A stretch of DNA of 64,000 nucleotides, from assembly GCF_002014985.1 (NCBI RefSeq), contig NZ_MUXU01000035.1:26548-90547 (forward strand), read 5' to 3'. The notes beneath the pieces are model-generated. The model was given only the letters and a program-made list of their open reading frames with translations, did not search any database and was not told the DNA's origin. Source of the stretch: Moraxella caviae (GTDB lineage: Bacteria > Pseudomonadota > Gammaproteobacteria > Pseudomonadales > Moraxellaceae). Positions 57,728 through 64,000 of the stretch are shown one piece after another (the first letter of the stretch is position 1; every line of letters starts with the position of its first letter). Both the position numbers and the translations under genes were made by a program.

Positions 57728-58549
57728 ATGTTATTAAAAGGTCAACGCTTTGTGGTAACGGGCATTGCCAGCAAACTTTCTATCGCATGGGCGATTGCCG
57801 AAAGTCTACACCGTGAAGGCGCAGAGCTGATTTTGACGTACCCAAACGACAAAATCAAAAAACGTGTGGATATGGCTGCCGAAGCGTTCAACGCCACTGC
57901 TGTGATTGAATGTGATGTGTCGTCTGATGAGTCCATCACCGCGTGCTTTGATGAGGTGGCACGCATTTGGGGGCAAGGCGATGATCGTGGCGTAAACGGC
58001 ATTGTACACGCCATCGGTTTTGCGCCAGCAGACCAGCTGGACGGTGATTTCACGAGCGCCACCACGCGTGAAGGCTCAGCAATCGCTCACGATGTGAGTG
58101 CGTACAGCTTTGTGGCGCTTGCCAAGGCAGGACGTGAGCTTTTGGCGGCGCGCCGTGGCTCAATGCTGACTTTGACCTATGAAGGCAGCATTTCGGTATT
58201 GCCAAATTACAACGTCATGGGCATGGCAAAAGCAAGCCTTGAAGCGTCTGTGCGCTATTTGGCAAGCTCATTGGGCGGCGAAGGCATTCGTGTCAATGCC
58301 ATTTCGGCAGGCCCGATTCGCACTTTGGCGGCGTCAGGCATTAAATCATTCCGTAAAATGCTGGACGTGAGTGAGAAAATCGCGCCACTACAACGCAACG
58401 TCAGCCAAGAAGAAGTTGGTAACGCAGCATTATTCTTGCTGTCGCCATGGGCAAGTGGCATCACAGGCGAGATTTTGTTTGTGGATGCAGGCTTTAATAC
58501 CGTTGCCATCAGCGAGCAAATCATGGCAATGGCTGGCGATGACGAATAA
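57728..58549 (+). CDS. fabI: Enoyl-ACP reductase FabI
   Basis: A 273-residue short-chain dehydrogenase of FabI type. [20 protein letters not shown] binds NADH; the active-site segment [19 protein letters not shown] has the Tyr and Lys at FabI spacing (Y-x6-K). It completes each elongation cycle of fatty-acid synthesis and is the target of triclosan-type inhibitors. Its own terminator follows. Confidence 0.96.
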   Translation: MLLKGQRFVVTGIASKLSIAWAIAESLHREGAELILTYPNDKIKKRVDMAAEAFNATAVIECDVSSDESITACFDEVARIWGQGDDRGVNGIVHAIGFAPADQLDGDFTSATTREGSAIAHDVSAYSFVALAKAGRELLAARRGSMLTLTYEGSISVLPNYNVMGMAKASLEASVRYLASSLGGEGIRVNAISAGPIRTLAASGIKSFRKMLDVSEKIAPLQRNVSQEEVGNAALFLLSPWASGITGEILFVDAGFNTVAISEQIMAMAGDDE

Positions 58550-58577
58550 TTACCACGCCTAGCACGTCAGAAAAGCA

Positions 58578-58608
58578 GACCGCTTACGATGTTCGTGAGC
58601 GGTTTTTT
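58578..58608 (+). terminator. Terminator after fabI
   Basis: ACCGCTTACGA / TCGTGAGCGGT stem with one G-U pair and a T-run. Confidence 0.85.
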
Positions 58609-58748
58609 ATTCGTGCTTGATAAACCGTGAGTAAAATGGCTGGGTGGTGTTTTGATGATGTGATTTCATGATGTGATTTGACAAGTGCGCTTTTCTTTTT
58701 GCTGTAAAATCGTTACAATAGAATTTTATTGTGTGAATTTTTGTAAAA

Positions 58749-59465
58749 ATGGCTGATAAAATTCCAACTTGGGTGCTGTGCGGTGCGGTGGTGCTGGCGT
58801 TTTGTGCAGGGATTTTGAACACGACCGCATTGATGGGGTTTACGCACATTTCGGCATCGCACGTTACAGGCAATGTCAGTTCGCTTGTGGTGTCGTTTTT
58901 GAGCGATGATTGGGTGAATTTTAAGCTGTTTTTGATTTCCATCGCGTCTTTTTGGTTGGGTTCGGTGCTAAGTGGCATGATTATTGGTGCAAGCGAGCTG
59001 AACATCAATCGCAATTATGGCTATGCGATGTACCTAGAATTTGTGCTTTTGGGCGCAAGTTTACTGCTGTATTTGCAGGACAATTATTTTGGGCAAATGA
59101 TGATTGCCATGGCGTGCGGACTGCAAAATTCCATGGTAACGACTTATGGCGGCACGGTGGTGCGCACCACGCATTTGACGGGTACGACTTCTGATTTAGG
59201 GGCGACGGTCGGGCATTGGCTGGTGGGGCGTAAGGTGGATAAAAATAAGGTGATTTTACACAGTGCGCTGTGGTGGGGATTTTTAATCGGTGGTTTTGTG
59301 GCGGTGGTGCTGTATGCCAAGTTTGGCTATCTTTCCATGCTTTTGCCGATGACGGTGATTTTGTGCGCGGCGATTGGCTATCAGCGTTTTGGCAAGTGGT
59401 TTGTGTATTCTGAGCGGCTTGTGCGCGCTAAAGCCATGCGTAAATATCGTAAGAAAAAGTATTGA
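58749..59465 (+). CDS. DUF1275 (YoaK-like) membrane protein
   Basis: A 238-residue protein with about six membrane helices. FCAGILNTTALMGFTHISAS, HVTGNVSSLVVSFL and MACGLQNSMVTTYGGTVVRT are DUF1275 hallmarks. Function unknown; a transporter role is often assumed. The C-terminus is strongly basic (RAKAMRKYRKKKY). No operon partners. Confidence 0.88.
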   Translation: MADKIPTWVLCGAVVLAFCAGILNTTALMGFTHISASHVTGNVSSLVVSFLSDDWVNFKLFLISIASFWLGSVLSGMIIGASELNINRNYGYAMYLEFVLLGASLLLYLQDNYFGQMMIAMACGLQNSMVTTYGGTVVRTTHLTGTTSDLGATVGHWLVGRKVDKNKVILHSALWWGFLIGGFVAVVLYAKFGYLSMLLPMTVILCAAIGYQRFGKWFVYSERLVRAKAMRKYRKKKY

Positions 59466-59516
59466 GTAAAGCAGCAAGCAAATAACCCTAAGGCGAATAG
59501 ACTTGGGGTTATTTGT

Positions 59517-59864
59517 TTAAGGGGTGTTATGTTTGTTTGTGAAAGCCTTAATAAAATCAATCAAAACTAATTTTTGTACGACTGTTAAATCTTGCCAATG
59601 TCTGTCAAGCTCATCATTATTCCACGAAGCTTTTTTCATACAATCGGTAAAAAAGTAACTGATCGGTGTTTGTAGAAAATTGGCAATATCCACCAAATGA
59701 GCAACGTTAATTTTATTTGTGCCACGCTCATAACGTGATAGTTGCTGCTGAGAAATGCCTATCATCTCTGACAACTTGTCTGCAGAATATCCTTTTTCTT
59801 TGCGTTTTGACTGAATGCGCTTGCCAATTAGTTCATCTACTTTGGCAGCAGGAGGTTTTGGCAT
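59517..59864 (-). CDS. XRE family transcriptional regulator
   Basis: A 115-residue protein with a helix-turn-helix of the lambda-Cro/XRE class (KRIQSKRKEKGYSADKLSEM and GISQQQLSRYERG) and a C-terminal helical part of about 45 residues. It is divergent from two small genes at 59988 and 60217 and may regulate them, by context only. AAGGTGT precedes the ATG. Confidence 0.88.
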   Translation of the reverse strand: MPKPPAAKVDELIGKRIQSKRKEKGYSADKLSEMIGISQQQLSRYERGTNKINVAHLVDIANFLQTPISYFFTDCMKKASWNNDELDRHWQDLTVVQKLVLIDFIKAFTNKHNTP

Positions 59865-59987
59865 TTTGACACCTTTGTTAAGTACACTTTTATGGATTAT
59901 TTTTCCTTATTTTTACGCTTGATAAAATATCTTTTATAATGTAAAATTATTAAAATTTACTCTTTTATAGACTTTTAAGGATTTTTT

Positions 59988-60206
59988 ATGTCAAATTCTA
60001 ACAATGCTAAAGATGGGCTTTCTTCTTTTGTTGCAGTTATTTTTACGATAGCTTTATGGGGGGTTCAGGCGTTTTTGGGTTTTCTTATGCCGATTTATGC
60101 CATTATTAAAGACGTGCAAAACGGCAAAATAATGTGGGCGATTGCTGATATTGTTTTGTTTGTGCCAGTTGGTACGGTGCGTGGTTTGATGTACCTATTT
60201 TCTTAG
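59988..60206 (+). CDS. Small two-helix membrane protein
   Basis: A 72-residue protein with two hydrophobic segments (VAVIFTIALWGVQAFLGFLM and IMWAIADIVLFVPVGTVRGL). No signal peptide beyond the first helix and no family I recognise. AAGGA upstream; TATAAT (59935-59940) is a likely -10. The next gene starts ten bases after its stop, so the two are probably an operon divergent from the XRE regulator. Confidence 0.75.
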   Translation: MSNSNNAKDGLSSFVAVIFTIALWGVQAFLGFLMPIYAIIKDVQNGKIMWAIADIVLFVPVGTVRGLMYLFS

Positions 60207-60216
60207 GGAGTGTGTA

Positions 60217-60588
60217 GTGAGATTTTTAGTTGTTGGCATTTTGGCTGTATGCTTATTAGGCTGTGAACATAGCGGGACACATTCAGAACCAAGAATGCTT
60301 ACTGATGATGAGGCGGTCGCTTATCTTAACCAAATAAGTGATAGTGAAATAAAGCAGATGGTTAAGGAAAAGACGATTGAAGATTGTATTGGTCGCTTTC
60401 AGCATCAAATGCCCAATGCAAGGAGTGCGTGCAATTGTGTAATGGATAAGGTGTTTGCACAGCTATCGGCTGAAGAATTGAGAATTTGGCTTTTGCCAAA
60501 AGGAAGTGTTCAATTAAGTATTGCAAATGAATCTCTTGAGAATTCTCAAGCAGCAATGATGCAGGCTGCCCACGATTGTGGTTATTAG
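60217..60588 (+). CDS. Small lipoprotein of unknown function
   Basis: A 123-residue protein with a GTG start at 60217 (GGGAG upstream). The short signal has lipobox LLGC (Cys16). The mature part has the cysteines EDCIGR, SACNCVMDKVF and HDCGY, suggesting two disulfides, and a helical core (LSAEELRIWLLPKG). Unknown family. It pairs with the membrane protein before it. Confidence 0.78.
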   Translation: MRFLVVGILAVCLLGCEHSGTHSEPRMLTDDEAVAYLNQISDSEIKQMVKEKTIEDCIGRFQHQMPNARSACNCVMDKVFAQLSAEELRIWLLPKGSVQLSIANESLENSQAAMMQAAHDCGY

Positions 60589-60595
60589 CTTTAAT

Positions 60596-60629
60596 AAAAA
60601 ATACACCCTTGGTTTAGGGTGTATTTTTT
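60596..60629. terminator. Convergent terminator
   Basis: AAAAAATACACCC / GGGTGTATTTTTT, a 13-bp perfect stem serving the lipoprotein gene and ppa from both sides. Confidence 0.92.
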
Positions 60630-60640
60630 GTATTTGAAAT

Positions 60641-61174
60641 TTAGACTTTTTCAACCCAGCGTTTTTGACTTTCTTTGATGACTTTTTTCGCTTCTTCAGC
60701 GTCAAAGAAACCTTCCACTTTGGTAGTGCCTGCTTTTTTTAGGTCTTTGTAGTGATTGAAGTGGAATTCAAGCTGCTTGATTAGTTGTTTTGGCAAATCA
60801 TCAAGGCTATTGTACGCGTTGCCGTTGTTGCGGTCGTCCGCTGGTACAACGATAACTTTATCGTCCACTTCGCCATCGTCCACAAATTTCATCACGCCAA
60901 TCACTTTGGCTTTTAGGAAAATGCCAGTGGTCAAAGGTTGGTCGGTGATGATTAGTGCGTCCAGCTCATCGCCGTCTTCGTCTAGCGTTTGCGGAATGAA
61001 GCCGTAGTTGCAAGGCTTGGCGAAAGCCACAGGCTCAACACGGTCAAGCTCAAAGCACGCCAATTCACGGTTCCACTCGATTTTATGGTTTGAGCCAGTT
61101 GGGATTTCTACCACAACGTTAATTTCGCCGCCGTCCACGTCGCCTGCGTCTAGGATTTTGTTAAAATCTGCCAT
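60641..61174 (-). CDS. ppa: Inorganic pyrophosphatase
   Basis: A 177-residue family I pyrophosphatase of usual length. The metal-site signature is DEDGDELDALIITDQPL; NVVVEIPTGSNHKIEW and IVVPADDRNN are also conserved. It hydrolyses pyrophosphate and drives biosynthetic reactions. Single gene. Confidence 0.96.
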   Translation of the reverse strand: MADFNKILDAGDVDGGEINVVVEIPTGSNHKIEWNRELACFELDRVEPVAFAKPCNYGFIPQTLDEDGDELDALIITDQPLTTGIFLKAKVIGVMKFVDDGEVDDKVIVVPADDRNNGNAYNSLDDLPKQLIKQLEFHFNHYKDLKKAGTTKVEGFFDAEEAKKVIKESQKRWVEKV

Positions 61175-61282
61175 AAGATGCTCCGATTTTGGTTTGTTTA
61201 AATAAAGGTTTAAGTTTAAATGAAGATTTGATAAAGCGGTTTGTAAAAACTGTAAAAACCGTCCGATGTCGCCATTGTAATA

Positions 61283-62047
61283 TCAAATCGTGCGAAGTGC
61301 AATCTGTCCTTTATGCCGCATTTGAATATTTTGTGCAAATTTGCGAATAAATTCGTGCGTTTGTTCGGCTTGAAATTTGCCAAAACTGCTCAATTTCACC
61401 ATCTGCATACCTGCATAGCCGCACGGATTGATGGCGTTAAAGGCGGATAAATCATTGGTAAGGTTAATCGCCACGCCATGATAACTAAAGCCTTGCTTGA
61501 TTTTAAAACCCAGACTTGCAATCTTGCCCAGCATATCGCCATCGGTGTTATAAATGTATACTCCGGGTGCGTCTCGGCGGGCTTTGGCGATGAGCGTGTC
61601 TGGCAGATATTCGCCCACCACATCTTCAATCGCTTGCTCGGCATGGCTCACCAAATCACGCACGCCCAAACCAAGCGCGTGTAAATCAAACAGCCAATAC
61701 GCCACAAGCTGCCCTGTACCGTGCCATGTTACTTGTCCGCCGCGGTCAGTTTTAATAATGGGCGTGCCAGTTTGGTATAAAATATGCTCTTGTTTGCCTG
61801 CTTGCCCAAGCGTGTACACGTCTTGATGCTCCACCAGCCACAGCTCATCAGGCGTGGTGTGTGTATTTTTGGCGGCGGCTTGGGCGGTTTTATCGTCAAT
61901 GCGTGCCAAAATGCGTGCCAGCATGGCGTCGTGTGTGGCGTTGTACTCGGCATTTGGGTGAATACTGGTGTGCAGATTTTCCCATTGCAAGTCAGTCAAA
62001 TCAAGGCTTGGTAAATCCAAAGAAATGGCAGAAGTGGTGTGTGTCAT
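61283..62047 (-). CDS. lipB: Octanoyltransferase LipB
   Basis: A 254-residue protein. The LipB motifs are RGGQVTWHGTGQLVAYWLFD, GKIASLGFKI (catalytic Lys) and HGVAINLTNDLSAFNAINPC (acyl-carrying Cys). It moves octanoate from ACP to lipoyl domains. The first 50 residues are an extension compared with E. coli (213 residues). lipA is not adjacent. Confidence 0.95.
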   Translation of the reverse strand: MTHTTSAISLDLPSLDLTDLQWENLHTSIHPNAEYNATHDAMLARILARIDDKTAQAAAKNTHTTPDELWLVEHQDVYTLGQAGKQEHILYQTGTPIIKTDRGGQVTWHGTGQLVAYWLFDLHALGLGVRDLVSHAEQAIEDVVGEYLPDTLIAKARRDAPGVYIYNTDGDMLGKIASLGFKIKQGFSYHGVAINLTNDLSAFNAINPCGYAGMQMVKLSSFGKFQAEQTHEFIRKFAQNIQMRHKGQIALRTI

Positions 62048-62189
62048 GATAAATTTTATTTATAGATAATAAAAACAGCGTCAATATGTCTAAAAAATAC
62101 GCCCAAAATCAGCAGGCAAATCAAACAAACGCTTTTATGCTTGCTATTTTACGCCAATTTTATCCATTTGCCAAAGGAAATTCACCACT

Positions 62190-62369
62190 GTGGGTTTATT
62201 GCGGATTTTCATATCGGTAATTCTGGTATTTATCTTGGTGTTGTCTTGGTTTAATCCAAAGCAGTTGGCAAACTTTTTTGTAACCAAATGCCCAAAGCTA
62301 ATGCAAAATTACCAAAAGTTGGGTATGATAGGCAATTTAGCCAGCGTTTATGCTGCGCCATCGTTTTAA
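62190..62369 (+). CDS. Possible small membrane protein
   Basis: A 59-residue frame with a GTG start at 62190; AAAGGA lies about 11 bases upstream. It reads as one membrane helix (LLRIFISVILVFILVLSWF) followed by a polar, partly basic tail (VTKCPKLMQNYQKLGMIGNL). The coherent helix-plus-tail layout argues for a real gene, but I know no family and the start codon is weak. Confidence 0.4.
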   Translation: MGLLRIFISVILVFILVLSWFNPKQLANFFVTKCPKLMQNYQKLGMIGNLASVYAAPSF

Positions 62370-62402
62370 ACTTAGTATTGTTTAAACCCAGCATTGTTTA
62401 AA
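62365..62402 (+). repeat. Three TTTAAA sites at 16-bp steps before pncB
   Basis: TTTAAA at 62365, 62381 and 62397, with flanks partly conserved (ATTGTTTAAA twice). Regular spacing of 1.5 helical turns suggests repeated binding sites in the pncB control region. Confidence 0.45.
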
Positions 62403-62466
62403 TTTATCATCATTTGAAATTGATTTGCCAAAAAATGGCAAACGCATTTATAGGGCAACGCCTGTC

Positions 62467-63675
62467 ATGCCAAGCACCACGCCAATCATCACAAGCCTTT
62501 TGGATAACGATCTGTATAAATTCACCATGCTGCAAGCCATGCTGCACCAGTTTCCGCAGACGCACGGTGTGTATCGTTTTCGCTGCCGCAACAACGAACA
62601 GACCGCTTATCCGCTGGCGGACATTCGTGCAGATTTAGAAGCGCAGCTTGATTTGTTGTGCGAGCTGACTTTTCGCCAAGATGAGCTGGATTATTTGCGT
62701 GGCTTGCGTTTTATTAAGTCTGATTTTGTAGATTATTTAGAGTTATTTCAACTAAAACGCCGCTTTATCAAGGTGTCTGTTGATGATGAAAACCGCCTAA
62801 ACATCGCCATTGAAGGGCCGATGATTCAGGCGATGTTCTTTGAAATCTTTGTGCTGGCGATTGTCAATGAGCTGTATTATCAACGACTTGCCGACAGCGG
62901 AGCGCTTGACGAAGGACAAAAACGCCTTGATGAAAAAGTGCAAATCATCAAACATTTTGAATCCTTGCAAGACGTGAATAATCCTTTTGCGGTGGCGGAT
63001 TTTGGCACACGCAGACGCTACAGTAAGGCGTGGCATTATCATGTGGTGCGCACGCTTGCTGGCAGCTATCCGAGCATTTTTCGTGGTACGTCAAACGTGT
63101 ATCTTGCCAAAGAGCTTGGCATTACGCCGATTGGCACGATGGCGCATGAGTTTATGCAGGCGTTTCAGGCGCTGGACGTGCGCTTGCGAGACAGTCAAAA
63201 GGCGGCGCTGGAGTGCTGGGTGCGTGAATATCGTGGCGATTTGGGCATTGCGCTGACGGACGTGGTGGGCATGGACGCGTTTTTGCGTGATTTTGATTTG
63301 TACTTTGCCAAGCTGTTTGATGGATTGCGCCATGACAGCGGTGATCCGTACGAGTGGGGTGAAAAGGCGATTGCGCATTATAAAAAGCTGAAAATTGACC
63401 CAAAAACTAAGAGTCTGACGTTTAGCGATGGCTTAACGCTACAAAAAGCGTGGGATTTGCACCAATATTTTAAAGACCGTATTAAGACGGGTTTTGGCAT
63501 TGGCACAAACCTAACCAACGACATGGGACTAACGCAGCTAAACATCGTGCTAAAGCTGGTAGAATGTAACGGTCAGCCAGTCGCCAAGCTGTCCGACAGC
63601 CCCGGCAAGACCATGATTCAAGACGACACTTATTTGGCGTATTTACGGCAGGTGTTTGGGATTTTAAGTGAGTAG
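62467..63675 (+). CDS. pncB: Nicotinate phosphoribosyltransferase
   Basis: A 402-residue protein from the ATG at 62467; a TTG at 62425 would add 14 residues. Family segments: [59 protein letters not shown] (with the autophosphorylated-His region MAHEFMQAF) and [11 protein letters not shown]. It salvages nicotinic acid into NAD. The ribosome site is weak. Single gene. Confidence 0.95.
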   Translation: MPSTTPIITSLLDNDLYKFTMLQAMLHQFPQTHGVYRFRCRNNEQTAYPLADIRADLEAQLDLLCELTFRQDELDYLRGLRFIKSDFVDYLELFQLKRRFIKVSVDDENRLNIAIEGPMIQAMFFEIFVLAIVNELYYQRLADSGALDEGQKRLDEKVQIIKHFESLQDVNNPFAVADFGTRRRYSKAWHYHVVRTLAGSYPSIFRGTSNVYLAKELGITPIGTMAHEFMQAFQALDVRLRDSQKAALECWVREYRGDLGIALTDVVGMDAFLRDFDLYFAKLFDGLRHDSGDPYEWGEKAIAHYKKLKIDPKTKSLTFSDGLTLQKAWDLHQYFKDRIKTGFGIGTNLTNDMGLTQLNIVLKLVECNGQPVAKLSDSPGKTMIQDDTYLAYLRQVFGILSE

Positions 63676-63678
63676 CGC

Positions 63679-63707
63679 TTGAATTTTGCTATTTGGATTG
63701 TTATAAT
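63679..63707 (+). promoter_or_regulatory. Promoter of the small RNA
   Basis: TTGAAT (63679-63684), 17-bp spacer and perfect TATAAT (63702-63707), starting just after pncB. Confidence 0.8.
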
Positions 63708-63712
63708 GTAAA

Positions 63713-63857
63713 CGTAGTCGCAGTGTGGTATAAATAGTTACGCCTAGGCATGGTACGACAAATACTGCGATAATCGTAAACTTACTGTAAGTAAGTTGCC
63801 ACTAGGTGCCACACTTTGATTTTTAAAGCCCTTATCAAATAAGGGCTTTTGTTTTGG
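63713..63857 (+). ncRNA. Putative small RNA, family unidentified
   Basis: A stand-alone unit of about 145 bases with a near-consensus promoter in front and a strong terminator behind, and no start-to-stop frame of note. Two long-range pairings are visible: TCGCAGT (63718-63724) with ACTGCGA (63764-63770), and AGTGTGG (63722-63728) with CCACACT (63809-63815). They share three bases, so they compete, suggesting two alternative folds. A local hairpin CTTAC-TGTAA-GTAAG and the self-complementary GCCTAGGC lie inside. It does not match 6S, 4.5S, tmRNA or RNase P as I know them. Confidence 0.7.
63825..63852 (+). terminator. Terminator of the small RNA
   Basis: An 11-bp perfect stem AAAGCCCTTAT / ATAAGGGCTTT with a three-base loop and a T-rich tail. 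Confidence 0.92.
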
Positions 63858-63883
63858 ATAAAATTCATGCGCACATTGATATA

Positions 63884-64000
63884 GGGGCTGTACTAGATTA
63901 ACCCTAAATTTCACACCATTTTCTTAAAGTTTTTAGCTTTTGTGATGGTGTGCCGTAATTAAATCTAAATTCGCATTCTTTGATAAAAAGATGGAAGTTT
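63884..64000 (-). mobile_element. Right end of an IS1595-family-like insertion sequence (partial)
   Basis: GGGGCTGTACTAGATTAACC at 63884 resembles the terminal inverted repeat of IS1016-type elements. A transposase C-terminus runs inward on the minus strand. The rest of the element is beyond the window. Confidence 0.65.
63904..64000 (-). CDS. ISXO2-like transposase, C-terminal fragment
   Basis: The last 31 codons of a minus-strand frame are inside the window, ending at the TAG at 63906-63904. FIKECEFRFNY and LKTLRKWCEI resemble the C-terminal end of IS1595-family DDE transposases. The catalytic part is outside the window, so whether the copy is intact cannot be told. Confidence 0.6.
   Translation of the reverse strand, partial: NFHLFIKECEFRFNYGTPSQKLKTLRKWCEI

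Larger units (their letters stand above)
62048..62466. other. Divergent intergenic region lipB / pncB
   Basis: Contains a possible 59-codon gene (62190-62369) and three TTTAAA motifs at exact 16-bp steps just before pncB. Confidence 0.5.

Noticed and set aside
63713..63857. Small RNA as tracrRNA or tRNA
   Set aside because: There is no nearby repeat array to define an anti-repeat, and no cloverleaf with a CCA-type acceptor can be drawn.

Overview
The window looks like a chromosomal segment of a gammaproteobacterium of the family Moraxellaceae, closest in style to Moraxella or Psychrobacter. This rests on gene content and order (pyrH-frr-uppS-cdsA-dxr-rseP-bamA-lpxD-fabZ-lpxA; tamA-tamB), a long-form GAPDH, a Nudix-ThiE-like fusion, poly-G/C tracts in promoters, and an IS1595/IS1016-like end. 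It was judged by reading; no database search was run.

Layout. 1-4.6 kb (minus strand): a truncated alpha/beta-hydrolase lipoprotein, a periplasmic TPR protein and an LplT-like MFS transporter. 5.0-13.6 kb: tamA and tamB, with an unusually long TamA. 13.7-15.4 kb: hemP with a Fur-like box, a 90-bp inverted-repeat element and a Nudix hydrolase fused to a ThiE-like domain. 15.4-20.5 kb: an accessory stretch of small secreted proteins (two SH3 paralogues and two unknowns, the unknowns behind C9 and G10 promoter tracts), the long GAPDH, a toxin-antitoxin pair whose PIN toxin carries a stop codon, and a GNAT acetyltransferase. 20.6-23.0 kb: obgE and proB. 23.1-25.1 kb: an orphan 630-residue protein with a nuclease-like motif set and a glycine-zipper region, again behind a G8 tract in its promoter. 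25.4-29.9 kb (minus): lpxB, a crotonase, an Smr protein and DAHP synthase. 30.5-35.2 kb: ispB, a DMT permease, a DUF333 lipoprotein and rep. 35.5-47.4 kb: the pyrH to lpxA envelope block. 47.7-49.4 kb: an NSS amino-acid importer with its 42-residue small subunit. 49.6-53.2 kb: a frameshifted membrane protein, tgt and queA, with an intact vapBC on the opposite strand between the two queuosine genes. 53.4-58.5 kb: nnrS behind an NsrR-type palindrome, apbC/mrp, hemE and fabI. 58.7-63.7 kb: a DUF1275 protein, an XRE regulator, two small envelope proteins, ppa, lipB, a possible small membrane protein and pncB. 63.7-64.0 kb: a stand-alone small RNA with its own promoter and terminator, then the edge of an insertion sequence.

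How the genes work together. Most of the window is core envelope biogenesis: lipid A (lpxA, lpxB, lpxD), fatty acids (fabZ, fabI), phospholipid (cdsA, LplT-like), isoprenoid carriers (dxr, uppS, ispB), outer-membrane protein assembly (bamA, tamA, tamB) and the sigma-E protease (rseP). Housekeeping genes such as ppa, lipB, pncB, hemE, rep and the queuosine pair fill the rest.

The most interesting signal is a repeated promoter design. At three loci a run of 8-10 G/C sits between the -35 and -10 elements, abutting a recognisable -10. All three drive genes for secreted or membrane-associated proteins of unknown function. This is the architecture of phase-variable promoters, and it ties the orphan 630-residue protein to the small secreted proteins.
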